Shown: positions 18,272 through 26,978 of the stretch, piece by piece | How positions within the stretch are numbered: position 1 is the stretch's first letter | How the letters are laid out: each line of letters begins with the position of its first letter | Assembly: GCA_025998755.1 (NCBI GenBank) | Contig: AP024674.1 | Coordinates: 1,020,004-1,084,003, forward strand | Source: Armatimonadota bacterium | GTDB lineage: Bacteria > Armatimonadota > UBA5829 > DSUL01 | Direction: 5' to 3' | DNA: 64,000 bases | The notes under the pieces: generated by a model | Seen by the model: only the letters and a program-made list of their open reading frames with translations | Told to the model about the DNA's origin: nothing | The model's database searches: none | Program-made: the position numbers and the translations under genes

Positions 18272-19210
18272 TCAGACGCGAGTCACCGCGATCCGCGCAA
18301 GATCCCCCACCCCCAACCCAAGATCCTGCGCCCGGCCGATATAGGCGACATCCGCGGGCTTGAGGCCGAAGAGCGTGCTTGCATACGCGTCTGCCGCCAC
18401 TGGATCCCGCGAGACGATGACCTCCCGCGGATCGGCGGTCTCACCCGGCCCCTTGGGACCATTCGTCAACAGGATACGCGTGGCATCCACCACGGTCAGA
18501 TGAATAGGCACCGCGGTGGCGTAATCGGCGATGTACTGGTGCAGATCCGGACCTGTGTGCCATGCCTGCCGGTTCCAGTTCACGCCCATCAGGTTCTTCA
18601 GGCCCAGAGTGAGCTCCGTGGCAGAATGCTGCTTGGCCTTGGGCATGTTGATCAGAACATCCGCGTCTCGTACAATACGCGCCACCGTGTCCCGCTTCAT
18701 CAGCCGTCCCAAAGGGACATCCAGGGGAACGTAATCGGACTGGCTTGAGCCCACGATCACCTCTGCTCCCGCCTCGGCGGCCGCCCGTCCTATGCCTGTC
18801 ATGGCGAGCACCTGCGCCGCGGGCCGGTCTATGGTGTGCTCGAACACGATTACCCGTCCCGCACCGTGCTTCAGGCACAGACGTGTCATCGCCGCCACCA
18901 GAGCGGGATCCGTGGTGGCCGCCTGGGGCGGGGTTCGGGCCCACGCGGCGTTCGGCTTCAGGACCACCGTGGCCCCCTCAGGGATAAAGCCCAGTCCTCC
19001 GGCAGCCTCGATGGCCGCTTCCAGGGAGATGGCCGCATCGTCACCACGTCCGACGAAGACCTTTCCCCGCACGTCTTCAGGAAGGAGCATCGCCGGAGCG
19101 GATGCGGTTCCGGCGTTTCCGGCCGGAGTGTCACTTACGCGCCCGCAACCGTGCAGCGCCAGCCCGCCGCAGGCCAGCCCCGTCAACTCCAGAAATCGCC
19201 GTCTGTCCAT
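18272..19210 (-). CDS. DUF362 domain protein with Tat-type signal
   Basis: A 312-residue protein starting MDRRRFLELTGLACGG, a twin-arginine signal with a lipobox-like end (LALHGC). The body is DUF362, with VFVGRGDDAAISLEAAIEAAGG, VVLKPNAAW, VLINMPKAKQHSATELTLGL and NLMGVNW, and ends ..VSRDPVAADAYASTLFGL. DUF362 proteins are widespread and mostly uncharacterised; many occur with iron-sulfur proteins. The start at 19210 was chosen because GGAGG lies 6 bases upstream, rather than the ATG at 19240 that abuts the upstream stop. It is the third gene of a four-gene operon and a divergent paralogue of the DUF362 protein at 19747. Export in folded form suggests that it carries a cofactor. Confidence 0.87.
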   Translation of the reverse strand: MDRRRFLELTGLACGGLALHGCGRVSDTPAGNAGTASAPAMLLPEDVRGKVFVGRGDDAAISLEAAIEAAGGLGFIPEGATVVLKPNAAWARTPPQAATTDPALVAAMTRLCLKHGAGRVIVFEHTIDRPAAQVLAMTGIGRAAAEAGAEVIVGSSQSDYVPLDVPLGRLMKRDTVARIVRDADVLINMPKAKQHSATELTLGLKNLMGVNWNRQAWHTGPDLHQYIADYATAVPIHLTVVDATRILLTNGPKGPGETADPREVIVSRDPVAADAYASTLFGLKPADVAYIGRAQDLGLGVGDLARIAVTRV

Positions 19211-19240
19211 CCTCGACCTCCGCAGCCGCCGCACCTCCAT

Positions 19241-19750
19241 TCAGCGGACTCTGGACGCGTTCTGCTCCAGCACCTTCACGAAACCCAGCGCCTGATTCCG
19301 CGCGGCCGCCGAATCCTCATAGACCACAACGGTCAGGAAATATCGCCCCTCGATGGCATAGGCCGTGGTGGTCCCGGAGCCGGATGCCGCGAACCTCTTC
19401 AGCTCGCCACGCGGAGACGCGGTATTTATCTCCACCCGGTAGCGGTCCATCAGGAACGCCCTCGCGGCCCGGCTGGAGGTCATCGTATGTGCCGTGACCT
19501 CCACAAACCGCTCCCCCTGCGCGTACATCCGTCGCAGAGCCTCGGTCACCCCGGCGCGGGTGTAAAGCTCGTAGCCGCCGTTGTAAATATCCACGATCCC
19601 GTCGCCCCGAGCATATACCGTGGCGTCCGGAACCGCGCGCCACGAGTTGATGCGGTCCGGAGCGATCTTCAGAAGATCCTCTCTGGCCGCCAGGCAGGCT
19701 CCCGCAGCCGTCAGCAACGCCACTGCAAACAGCAGACGCCTGGCCATCAC
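19241..19750 (-). CDS. Secreted DUF6599-like protein
   Basis: A 169-residue protein with a signal peptide (MARRLLFAVALLTAAGACLA). The core IVDIYNGGYELYTRAGV, the following VEVTAHTMTSSRAARAF and the late ALEGRYFLTVVVY-like segment (here AIEGRYFLTVVVYED) resemble DUF6599, whose hallmark is a YINGGAELY stretch. Function unknown. Its start overlaps the upstream DUF362 stop by four bases, and its stop abuts the downstream DUF362 frame, so it is translated as part of the operon. Confidence 0.7.
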   Translation of the reverse strand: MMARRLLFAVALLTAAGACLAAREDLLKIAPDRINSWRAVPDATVYARGDGIVDIYNGGYELYTRAGVTEALRRMYAQGERFVEVTAHTMTSSRAARAFLMDRYRVEINTASPRGELKRFAASGSGTTTAYAIEGRYFLTVVVYEDSAAARNQALGFVKVLEQNASRVR

Positions 19751-20754
19751 CCAATCCTCACAATGTCCATCCGGGCCGGATCATCCGTGCCCAGGCCGTA
19801 GCGGGCCGCGGTGGCGATCCACTTCGGCTCCCTCCCGGACTCGGCCAGGGACTTCAGACCGGTCTCGGCCCGCCGCTCGTCTATGGTCTTCCAGGCGAAA
19901 TAGTCCACAGCCACGGGATCGCGTGAGAGAACCAGAGTGTAAAAATCCCACAAGGCGTCTCTGCGCAGTCCCGGTCCGCCGTCGGCCATCGGCCTGAGGG
20001 CATCCAGCACCACCAGCCGGGTCTTGTCGCGGATAGCGGGAATGGCATTCACATCAGCCAGATAGGGGTCACAGTGATTGCCGTGATGCCTGCCCGGATT
20101 GTCGAAGGAGCCGTAATGGTTCTTCAGCGCCGCCGTCACGCCGGCGATGCTGTGGTCCTTCATAACGGGCACGTTGACCAGCGCCGTGATTTGCTCCGTT
20201 ATGATCTTCGTCAGGCGTCCCTCAAACTGGCCCTGGCGGGTGGGTTGCTCCTCCCAGACTCCGTCATTTGCCAGCACCCGCACCCCGTCGCCGTCACGGT
20301 TGAGCTTGTAGCCGCTCTTCAGCAGGTCACCGGTCGCGCGGTCCCAGATAATGACATTCGAGGGCTTGACCCCCGCGCGCACCACCGCGTCCGCCACCGC
20401 GTGAGCCACCTCCGGGTGCGTGCAAGCCCCCACCCCGAACAAACAGTTCACCTTGATGCCGACCACGTCATCCGGCTTGAAAAGTGACTTCCACGCGGCG
20501 CCGGAATCTGAAATGCCGGTCAGCTTGGCGATGGCGTGGTCCAGCATCTGCGCAACCACCGCCTTATTTACCTGGCCGCCGGGGGACTCGGATCTGGAGA
20601 TGGAAGACCGGTTGCGCACCACCACCAGCCGGGATCGGGAGGCAGGCTGCGCCGCAGCAGTCGCCTCCTGGCCCAGCACTCCGGCAGCCGCTACGCCTGC
20701 GCCGGCCGCAGCCGCGTGCCTGAGGAACTCTCTGCGGGTGCTCCTGAGAGCCAT
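19747..20754 (-). CDS. DUF362 domain protein with Tat signal
   Basis: A 335-residue protein. Its N-terminus RSTRREFLRHAAAAGAG is a twin-arginine signal followed by an Ala-rich hydrophobic core. The DUF362 body contains VGIKVNCLFGVGACTHPEV, VIIWDRATGDL, VNVPVMKDHSIAGVTAALK and LVLSRDPVAVDYFAW. AAAGGA lies about 10 bases before the ATG. It is the first gene of the operon DUF362 - DUF6599-like - DUF362 - polyferredoxin, which suggests that exported DUF362 proteins receive electrons from, or give them to, the membrane polyferredoxin. The chemistry is not known. Confidence 0.9.
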   Translation of the reverse strand: MALRSTRREFLRHAAAAGAGVAAAGVLGQEATAAAQPASRSRLVVVRNRSSISRSESPGGQVNKAVVAQMLDHAIAKLTGISDSGAAWKSLFKPDDVVGIKVNCLFGVGACTHPEVAHAVADAVVRAGVKPSNVIIWDRATGDLLKSGYKLNRDGDGVRVLANDGVWEEQPTRQGQFEGRLTKIITEQITALVNVPVMKDHSIAGVTAALKNHYGSFDNPGRHHGNHCDPYLADVNAIPAIRDKTRLVVLDALRPMADGGPGLRRDALWDFYTLVLSRDPVAVDYFAWKTIDERRAETGLKSLAESGREPKWIATAARYGLGTDDPARMDIVRIG

Positions 20755-20924
20755 CGTGTCACCGTCCTTTCCAGGTCCGGTCGAAAAGACATCCCGGCAC
20801 GGCTCCTTGCCGACCGAGCATTAAGGAGCCAGCCGAAGCAAGGCTTTCCTAGAGGTTAGGACACTTGGCGCGGCGGGTCAACAGTACTGCGGTACTCGAC
20901 GGAGCGGCACGGTCCATTCGTGGG

Positions 20925-20969
20925 AAAAGACAAAGGCGCGCGGGGCAGGTTGCCTGCTGCCCGCGCGCC
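20925..20969 (-). terminator. Strong Rho-independent terminator after the TRAM gene
   Basis: A stem of 13 bp with one bulge (20935-20948 with 20957-20969), followed on the minus strand by TTTGTCTTTT (20925-20934). It ends the short TRAM-domain transcript and insulates it from the DUF362 operon. Confidence 0.8.
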
Positions 20970-20999
20970 GGTCAACAGCCGGAAGCGGTGGGGCGCCTC

Positions 21000-21209
21000 C
21001 TACGCCTTGAGATCGGCGAGCAGGGATTCGCCCAGAGAGGTCTGGATATCGCTGGTGATCACGATATCCACCTCCTCGCCCACACGCGAGCCGCCCCCCA
21101 GCACAATGACCATCGTGTCATCAGGCAGATGGGCGATGCCCTCGTCGGGCTCAAGTCCGCTGCGCTCCACCCTGACTCGCATCTCGTCACCGCGATGATA
21201 CTTCTTCAT
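21000..21209 (-). CDS. Stand-alone TRAM-domain small protein
   Basis: A 69-residue protein consisting of a single TRAM-like beta domain: DEGIAHLPDDTMVIVLGG, VGEEVDIVITSDIQTSLGE. The pattern (EGIxxLxDxTMVxV .. Gxxvxxxxts.lQTs.G) is that of the C-terminal TRAM domain of YacL-type PIN/TRAM proteins, but the PIN nuclease part is absent. TRAM domains bind RNA, so a small RNA-binding protein is likely. GGAGG lies 10 bases before the ATG. It is monocistronic, with its own terminator. Confidence 0.8.
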   Translation of the reverse strand: MKKYHRGDEMRVRVERSGLEPDEGIAHLPDDTMVIVLGGGSRVGEEVDIVITSDIQTSLGESLLADLKA

Positions 21210-21597
21210 TCGATTGGAACCTCCGGTTCAGATCCGCTCCCACGACGGCGACTCTCCTGGCCTGCCGTAAGGTCGGGAGCGAGCACGAAATTTCGATGCA
21301 CTGACATCCGTTGAGCCTGCCCGGCATGCGCGCTCGCCGTGGCGAGGATCGCAACGAAATCGGATTCACGTGGAACCGGACAGGCTGGACAGACAGGGGA
21401 GAAACGAGGGAGGCAGAAATCCGGGGACTCACAGAAATGCGCGCGCTAAAGCGCGCTTCTCCATACGTGAGCAAAGGAACCTCTGGACGATGCGCAATCA
21501 AATCAGCACTCGCCTCCCCGGGGACTCGACTTCACTGTCCCCGGCCTCATGTGTATTTTACCATTGTCCGCAGTCCTGCAGTTCCCCTTCTCAAAAT
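21210..21597. other. 388-base gene-free region upstream of the TRAM gene
   Basis: No convincing gene is seen. GCGCGCT (21441-21447) and AGCGCGC (21450-21456) form a compact hairpin followed on the minus strand by ATTTCTG, so it may end the transcript of the nucleotidyltransferase-like gene whose stop is at 21598. The rest is probably the promoter and leader of the TRAM gene. Confidence 0.4.
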
Positions 21598-22749
21598 TCA
21601 AATATCTTTCTGTTGCCCCGGCTTTGCAGCGCGCTCACTGTTGCCACCGTCCCACAGCTTCTGTTCCAGCGGCGATGGAAACAGCACCTTTATCAATGCG
21701 CCCAGCACTCGAATCGCCCCGGGCCCTCCGCGCCCACGACGCGCCAGCAGCGATTCGACGAGTGCATCCCGGGTTGCGCCGTCGGATGCCGTGAGCAGAC
21801 GATGCACTGCCTGCTCGGCCTCGCCGCCGTACAGCGCCCGGATGGCCGCGCGGGAGCGAAGGGAGCCCCTTGCAACTGTCAGCTCTTCTCCGCCGGCCGC
21901 CAGCCGAACCCCCTGCCGCAGATGCGCGATTCTCAACGTGATGCCAACCTCCGGCAACACCCCGGCCCGCCCCGCGATGGTCTGGATCTCTCCCCGCGCG
22001 CGCCTGTCCAGCGAGGACAGCGCCTGCGCAAGGTCTAGAAGACAGGCTGCCGGACGGCAATGATGATCAAAGAACGCACTAAGCGCGGAAATTACGGCCA
22101 TCTGCGCGCCTCCCGGAGTCTTCACGCGGTAGCGGCCGAGATCCAGCTCTGCGGCACGCTCCCAAACCCATTCCATATCCTGCAGAAAGAGATCGCCCAC
22201 CGGGCTGCTACTGAGCCGGAGCCGTCGGGACTCACGTTCCAGGATCCCGACATCATCCGGACTCCAGCCGGCGCCTTCCAGTGCGGACAGCGCGTCCCCC
22301 AGATCCTGCTGACGGATCAGAAGGTTCGCGCGTCCCGCTGTCTCACGGCGCCCGGGGAGAAGGTCCACGCTGCCTGGCAAGCCGAGCAGCATCCATTCCA
22401 ACCGTGCCGCATCCAGCACGCGCCCGGCGGCAGCCGCAGCCTCGCGAACTTCCTGCTTCAGGCGGGAGTGAGCAATGGCTTCCGATTCCAGCACCGCGGC
22501 CACATCCGGCGGAAAGATCTGCTGCACGCCTGCCTGGCAGGCAGCCTGCCAAATGGCCGCAGCGAGCCCGTGGGCTCTGGCCTGGTCACCCCACTCTGTC
22601 CAGTCGCTCACGCCGGACGCCAGGAGTGCAAGCGAGGCATCTGCCGCCCGACGCTCCGCGACGGCCCGGGCCCATTCGTCCCAGATGGTTATTTCGTGCA
22701 CGGTAGACCCGCCACTGCTAAGCCGCTGGCTTTTGATCTCGACATCCAT
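21598..22749 (-). CDS. Degenerate nucleotidyltransferase-family protein (NTP_transf_5-like)
   Basis: A protein of about 383 residues. It resembles the uncharacterised nucleotidyltransferase family (PF14907) in layout: an alpha-helical N-terminus, a core (WMLLGLPGSVDLLPGRRETAGRANLLIRQQ, seen in two adjacent blocks) and a following DALSALEGAGW. The usual catalytic pattern of this family, a Lys-Gly and an Arg..Asp-x-Asp-Leu-Leu-Val, is not conserved: the acidic pair is replaced by RANLLI. The protein may therefore be an inactive or binding version. The start is uncertain; ATG 22749 is taken because longer frames overlap the upstream transporter gene. Such genes often occur near surface-polysaccharide loci, which fits the flippase-like neighbour. 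Confidence 0.6.
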   Translation of the reverse strand: MDVEIKSQRLSSGGSTVHEITIWDEWARAVAERRAADASLALLASGVSDWTEWGDQARAHGLAAAIWQAACQAGVQQIFPPDVAAVLESEAIAHSRLKQEVREAAAAAGRVLDAARLEWMLLGLPGSVDLLPGRRETAGRANLLIRQQDLGDALSALEGAGWSPDDVGILERESRRLRLSSSPVGDLFLQDMEWVWERAAELDLGRYRVKTPGGAQMAVISALSAFFDHHCRPAACLLDLAQALSSLDRRARGEIQTIAGRAGVLPEVGITLRIAHLRQGVRLAAGGEELTVARGSLRSRAAIRALYGGEAEQAVHRLLTASDGATRDALVESLLARRGRGGPGAIRVLGALIKVLFPSPLEQKLWDGGNSERAAKPGQQKDI

Positions 22750-22789
22750 CACGCCAACTAAAACGGAAGCCCTGAGGTGACGCCTCCCA

Positions 22790-23176
22790 TCACCCACCCG
22801 TTTTGGCAAGCAGAGACACACCCACAACTATGAACGTCAGCGCGATCCAGGTGTAGATCGTCGGTCGATCGTGAAAGACCACAATGGAGCCAAGCACCAC
22901 GAAAACGTATCCCATCGCCACCATCGGGTAGATCAGGCTCAGGCGGTAGCGCGACGCCAGTGTCAGCCAGATCAGCGAACTGAAGGCATAGGCCGTGAAG
23001 CCGCCCAGGATCCAAGGGCTCAGCAGAACGCGCACCGGATTCTGCAGAATAAGCGGGATGCTGAGATTTTCCCCGAAAGCGTCCTTCAGATGCATCACGC
23101 CGGCCTTGATGGAGATCTGCCCGAGAGCGCCAAGAAACACCGCTCCCATCAGAGTGAGGAAACCTTCTTTGCTCAT
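22790..23176 (-). CDS. Small EmrE/EamA-type membrane transporter
   Basis: A 128-residue, four-helix membrane protein (FLTLMGAVFLGALGQISIKAG; PWILGGFTAYAFSSLIW; LSLIYPMVAMGYVFVVLGS; IYTWIALTFIVVGVSLLAK). The size and topology are those of small multidrug resistance proteins and of the ArnE/ArnF-type undecaprenyl-aminoarabinose flippase subunits. The conserved SIYPMV-like stretch favours the latter group. The start at 23176 is a family-typical position; a longer frame to 23248 adds a charged non-membrane extension. It is followed by the degenerate nucleotidyltransferase gene. Confidence 0.8.
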   Translation of the reverse strand: MSKEGFLTLMGAVFLGALGQISIKAGVMHLKDAFGENLSIPLILQNPVRVLLSPWILGGFTAYAFSSLIWLTLASRYRLSLIYPMVAMGYVFVVLGSIVVFHDRPTIYTWIALTFIVVGVSLLAKTGG

Positions 23177-23282
23177 GCTGCGCTTCCGTAGGGGAGAAAA
23201 CGTTCGGCGGCCGGAGGGTTTCCGCATCCGGGGGTGCGGACAAGACACGTCCGCCGCGCCGTGAGGGGTACAAAAAGAAACA

Positions 23283-23355
23283 CTGCCGAACTAGGGCTCG
23301 AACCTAGGACCTCCTGATCCAGAGTCAGGCGCTCTCCCAACTGAGCTATTCGGCA
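23283..23355 (-). tRNA. tRNA-Gln(CTG)
   Basis: A 73-base cloverleaf with acceptor TGCCGAA/TTCGGCA, D-arm GCTCAGTTGGGAGAGC, anticodon stem CCTGA/TCAGG with loop CTCTGGA giving CTG, and T-arm CTAGGTTCGAGCCCTAG. No CCA is encoded. It lies 76 bases downstream of the glnS stop on the same strand. Confidence 0.95.
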
Positions 23356-23431
23356 GCAACCACCATATAGATACCTTCTTCGGTGGTGATTTGTCAACAC
23401 TTTCCCGCGATGCAAACCGCGGCCCAGAGGT

Positions 23432-25186
23432 TCACCTTGCCGCTTTCGCGCTGGCTGTCTCCTGTGCCAGGATCTTCTTTTCGATCTTGGCCCAGGTGTC
23501 CCTCAGCGTGACGGTGCGGTTGAAAACCAGCCGCTCCGGCGTTGAATCCGGGTCAACGCAGAAGTAGCCCAGCCGCTCGAACTGATACTTGGTGCCAGGC
23601 GCGGCTCCGGCGACGCTCGGCTCCACGAAGCAGGTCTTCACCACAAGCGACTGGGGGTTGAGGTTCGCGGTGAAATCCTGTCCTTCCTCGACATCGTCGG
23701 GGTCGGGCTTCAGGAAGAGATGGTCATAGAGGCGCGCCTCGGCCTCCAGGGCATGCCGCGCCGACACCCAGTGCAGGGTGGCCTTCACCTTTCTGCCGTC
23801 CGGGGCGTCTCCGCCGCGTGTCGCCGGGTCGTACGTGCAGTTCAGCTGTACCACATTGCCCTCGGCGTCCTTCGCAACGTCCACGCAGCGGATGAAATAA
23901 CCGTTGCGCAGCCGCACCTCTCTGCCAGGCGCCAGCCGATAATATTTGGGCGGTGGATCCTCCCGGAAGTCATCCCGCTCGATATACAGCTCCCGGCAGA
24001 AGGGCACCTTCCGCGTCCCGGCGGAGGGGTCTTCCGGATTGTTGATGACATCCAGTTCCTCCACCTGGTCCTCCGGATAGTTCACCAGAACCACCTTCAG
24101 GGGATCCAGGACCGCCATCACCCGGTTGGCGCGGCGGTTCAAATCCTCCCGGATGCAGTCCTCCAGCACCGCAACGTCCACCACGCTGTCCGTTTTGGCG
24201 ATCCCGATGCGCCGGCAGAACTCGCGGATGGCTTCCGGCGTGTAGCCGCGCCGCCTCAGGCCGGCCAGGGTGGGCAGGCGAGGATCGTCATAGCCCCGCA
24301 CATGCCCGCCCTCCACCAGCTCGATGAAGCGGCGCTTGCTCATGACCGTGTAGGTCATATTCAGGCGGGCGAACTCGATCTGCCGCGGATGGTAGATGCC
24401 CAGCCGGTCCAGGAACCAGTCGTACAGCGGGCGGTGGTTCTCGTACTCCAGCGAGCACAGTGAATGAGTGATCCCCTCGATGGAGTCCTCCAGCCCGTGG
24501 GCCCAGTCGTACATCGGGTAGATGCACCACTTGTTGCCCTGCCTGTGGTGTTCGGCGTGGCGGATGCGATACATCACCGGGTCCCGCATGTTCATATTGG
24601 GCGAGCTCATGTCTATCTTGGCGCGCAGGGTGCGGGAGCCGTCGGGGAACTCTCCGGCGCGCATCCGCTGGAAAAGGTCCAGGTTCTCCTCCACGCTGCG
24701 GTTGCGGTACGGGCTGGGGATGCCCGGCTCTGTAGGGGTGCCGCGTGTGGCTGCCACCTCTTCCGGGCTCAGGTCGCAGACATAGGCGTCACCCTTGCGG
24801 ATGAGATCCAGCGCCCACTCGTACATCTGCTCGAAATAGTCCGAAGCAAAATAGAGGCGGTCCTCCCAGTCCACTCCCAGCCAGCGGACGTCCTCGATGA
24901 TCGCCTCCACGAACTCCTGCTCCTCCTTGAGAGGGTTCGTGTCATCGAACCGCAGATTGAACGTTCCGCCGAAGTCCTGGGCGATGCCGTAGTCTATCCA
25001 AAGCGCTTTGGCATGACCGATGTGGAGATAGGCATTGGGCTCCGGAGGGAACCGGGTGGCGACCCGGTCGAAGCGTCCTTCTCTCAGGTCCTGGATGATG
25101 GCCTCTCGGATAAAATCCACAGGCCCCTGGCTCAAGAGCTTTTCGATGCGTTCTTCCAGCTCCTGTTTCGACGGCGGCTCACGCAT
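23432..25186 (-). CDS. glnS: Glutaminyl-tRNA synthetase
   Basis: A 584-residue class I aminoacyl-tRNA synthetase. The catalytic core shows [17 protein letters not shown] (HIGH motif) and [14 protein letters not shown]. The KMSKS-type loop appears as TVMSKRRF after ARLNMTYT, the order specific to GlnRS. The C-terminal anticodon-binding beta-barrels include [12 protein letters not shown] and [14 protein letters not shown]. The start is the ATG at 25186 behind AAGGAT; the longer frame has a low-complexity Arg/Ser tail. A true GlnRS means that the organism charges Gln-tRNA directly, at least in part, rather than only through GatCAB. The gene for tRNA-Gln(CTG) follows directly. Confidence 0.97.
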   Translation of the reverse strand: MREPPSKQELEERIEKLLSQGPVDFIREAIIQDLREGRFDRVATRFPPEPNAYLHIGHAKALWIDYGIAQDFGGTFNLRFDDTNPLKEEQEFVEAIIEDVRWLGVDWEDRLYFASDYFEQMYEWALDLIRKGDAYVCDLSPEEVAATRGTPTEPGIPSPYRNRSVEENLDLFQRMRAGEFPDGSRTLRAKIDMSSPNMNMRDPVMYRIRHAEHHRQGNKWCIYPMYDWAHGLEDSIEGITHSLCSLEYENHRPLYDWFLDRLGIYHPRQIEFARLNMTYTVMSKRRFIELVEGGHVRGYDDPRLPTLAGLRRRGYTPEAIREFCRRIGIAKTDSVVDVAVLEDCIREDLNRRANRVMAVLDPLKVVLVNYPEDQVEELDVINNPEDPSAGTRKVPFCRELYIERDDFREDPPPKYYRLAPGREVRLRNGYFIRCVDVAKDAEGNVVQLNCTYDPATRGGDAPDGRKVKATLHWVSARHALEAEARLYDHLFLKPDPDDVEEGQDFTANLNPQSLVVKTCFVEPSVAGAAPGTKYQFERLGYFCVDPDSTPERLVFNRTVTLRDTWAKIEKKILAQETASAKAAR

Positions 25187-25460
25187 AGGGAGGTATCCTT
25201 CCAAAACGCGAAGAGGGTTCCGGGAGGACGCCGAACCGCGCCGCAGCGCGCCCTCCCGCCGGAAACGCATTTTGGCCGATTGCCTGCCCCATGGTCAACC
25301 CCGCACCCGATACGGTCGCGCAGGAATGGCTGCTTCGCGAGCCACAGGAAGGATGCGGACGCCACTGCGGCGAAAGGGTCGCTGGTTGGCCACCGAAAGC
25401 GGCCCGGAACAACGGATGGAACGCCCGGCGCCCGACTCGCGCCGGGGATAGATTGCCCGA

Positions 25461-26909
25461 GTGACTGATCAGCCGGACCACAGAAGTATTTCAGAGACGC
25501 CCGACGCCCACTCTTCCGCCCACCGGCAGCGGAGCATAGATGCGCTGCTGGTGCTGGCCGTCACCATCCTGATCTACCTGCCAGCCCTGAACAACGGGTT
25601 CGTGGACTTCGACGACCCGGCCTACATCACCGAGAACCCGCGCATCCAGCAGATCAGTTGGACAAACTTGAAAGCAATCTGGGGCAATCTGCAGAGTCGT
25701 CCGTATTATCCGATGGTCTTCACGGCCTATATGGTGCAATACGCTCTCTGGGGCGAGAATCCGACGGGCTTTCACGCATTCAGCCTGGCGCTGCATGCCC
25801 TGAATGCTGTGCTGGCCTATCTGCTGGTCTGGAGACTGTTCCGGAACCGTATGGCGGCGCTGATCAGCGGGCTGCTGATGGGCACACATCCACTTCACGT
25901 GGATGCGGTGGCCTGGGTATCGGACCTCAAGGATGTCCTGAGCGGCACATTCGTCTTCCTCTGCCTGCACGCCTATGTCCATTACATCCAGAAAGACTGC
26001 CGGGTGTGCTATGCCGGGGCGATTGTGCTCTATGCGATGGCGCTCTTTTCCAAACCGATGGCCGCCCTGTTGCCGTTCATGCTGCTCATCGTGGACTACC
26101 AGCAGCGCAGACATGACCGCAGGTTGGAGCTTCTCGAGAAGGTCCCGTTCTTCGCCATAGCAGCGGCGCTCGGGTATCTTGCCCTCCGGGCGCAGGCCGG
26201 AGTGGCTCCGGAGCCGGCCGCCGATGAGATGTCGTTCTACTCCCGCGCAAACGCCTGGACCGCCATCGGCTTCTATCTGCTGAAGCTGACGGTCCCGATC
26301 AATCTCTCCGTGCTCTACGCATCCAGCCATCCCGGGTGGTGGATGGTGGTGGCCACCTCGCTTTCCATCGCCTTCATCACCGCCACCGTCTGGATGCTGA
26401 TGCTCTCCCGGGACTACGGGTTCGGGCTGGCCTGGTTCGTGCTGCTGGCCACGCCCATCCTGGGGTTCATCCCATTCGGCTACGTGGTAAGATTCGCCCC
26501 GTATGCCAATCACTTCATGTATATGGCGGACTTCGGGCTGTTCGTCGTGGCGGGGCTGATCTGCCACGACATCCTCAAGCGCCTGCACGTCCCCGCCGAC
26601 CGCGCGACGTTTTACGCCATCGTCACCATCACATTTCTGCTGTTCGGCTTGAAGACGGCGCTACGCTGCAATGTCTGGCGCGACTCAGTCTCCCTCTGGC
26701 GGGATTCCGTGCGCTACAACCGCGCCGTTAACTCCACCGTGGGACACCAGCGCCTGGCCGAAGCCCTCCTGGCCTCAGGCGACCGGGAAAATGCGGCCCT
26801 GCACGCTCGCAAGGCGCTGGAACGGCATCCGGGCAACAAGCGCGCGCAGGAGCTTCTGAAAGAGATCAGCGAAACGCCGTCTTCCCCAAGGGCCCCCACC
26901 GCGCCCTGA
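25461..26909 (+). CDS. TMTC-like multi-helix glycosyltransferase (GT-C type) with TPR tail
   Basis: A 482-residue membrane protein with about ten helices. The first external loop holds NGFVDFDDPAYITENPRIQ, the paired acidic residues typical of GT-C mannosyltransferases. Further on are FHAFSLALHALNAVLAYLL, HPLHVDAVAWVSDLKDVLSG and LFSKPMAALLPFMLLIVDY, a pattern shared with TMTC/DUF1736-type protein O-mannosyltransferases. The last ~70 residues form a short TPR-like tail (HQRLAEALLASGDRENAALH). Such proteins transfer sugars from polyprenyl phosphate to proteins outside the cytoplasm, so it may glycosylate the many secreted proteins encoded nearby. The GTG start has a weak GGGGAT upstream. Confidence 0.75.
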   Translation: MTDQPDHRSISETPDAHSSAHRQRSIDALLVLAVTILIYLPALNNGFVDFDDPAYITENPRIQQISWTNLKAIWGNLQSRPYYPMVFTAYMVQYALWGENPTGFHAFSLALHALNAVLAYLLVWRLFRNRMAALISGLLMGTHPLHVDAVAWVSDLKDVLSGTFVFLCLHAYVHYIQKDCRVCYAGAIVLYAMALFSKPMAALLPFMLLIVDYQQRRHDRRLELLEKVPFFAIAAALGYLALRAQAGVAPEPAADEMSFYSRANAWTAIGFYLLKLTVPINLSVLYASSHPGWWMVVATSLSIAFITATVWMLMLSRDYGFGLAWFVLLATPILGFIPFGYVVRFAPYANHFMYMADFGLFVVAGLICHDILKRLHVPADRATFYAIVTITFLLFGLKTALRCNVWRDSVSLWRDSVRYNRAVNSTVGHQRLAEALLASGDRENAALHARKALERHPGNKRAQELLKEISETPSSPRAPTAP

Positions 26910-26978
26910 TACAGAAACGGCCCCGGCAGGGAGGCATCCCCACCAGGGCCACCAAAAACTCGATTCCGCTTCAGCTCC

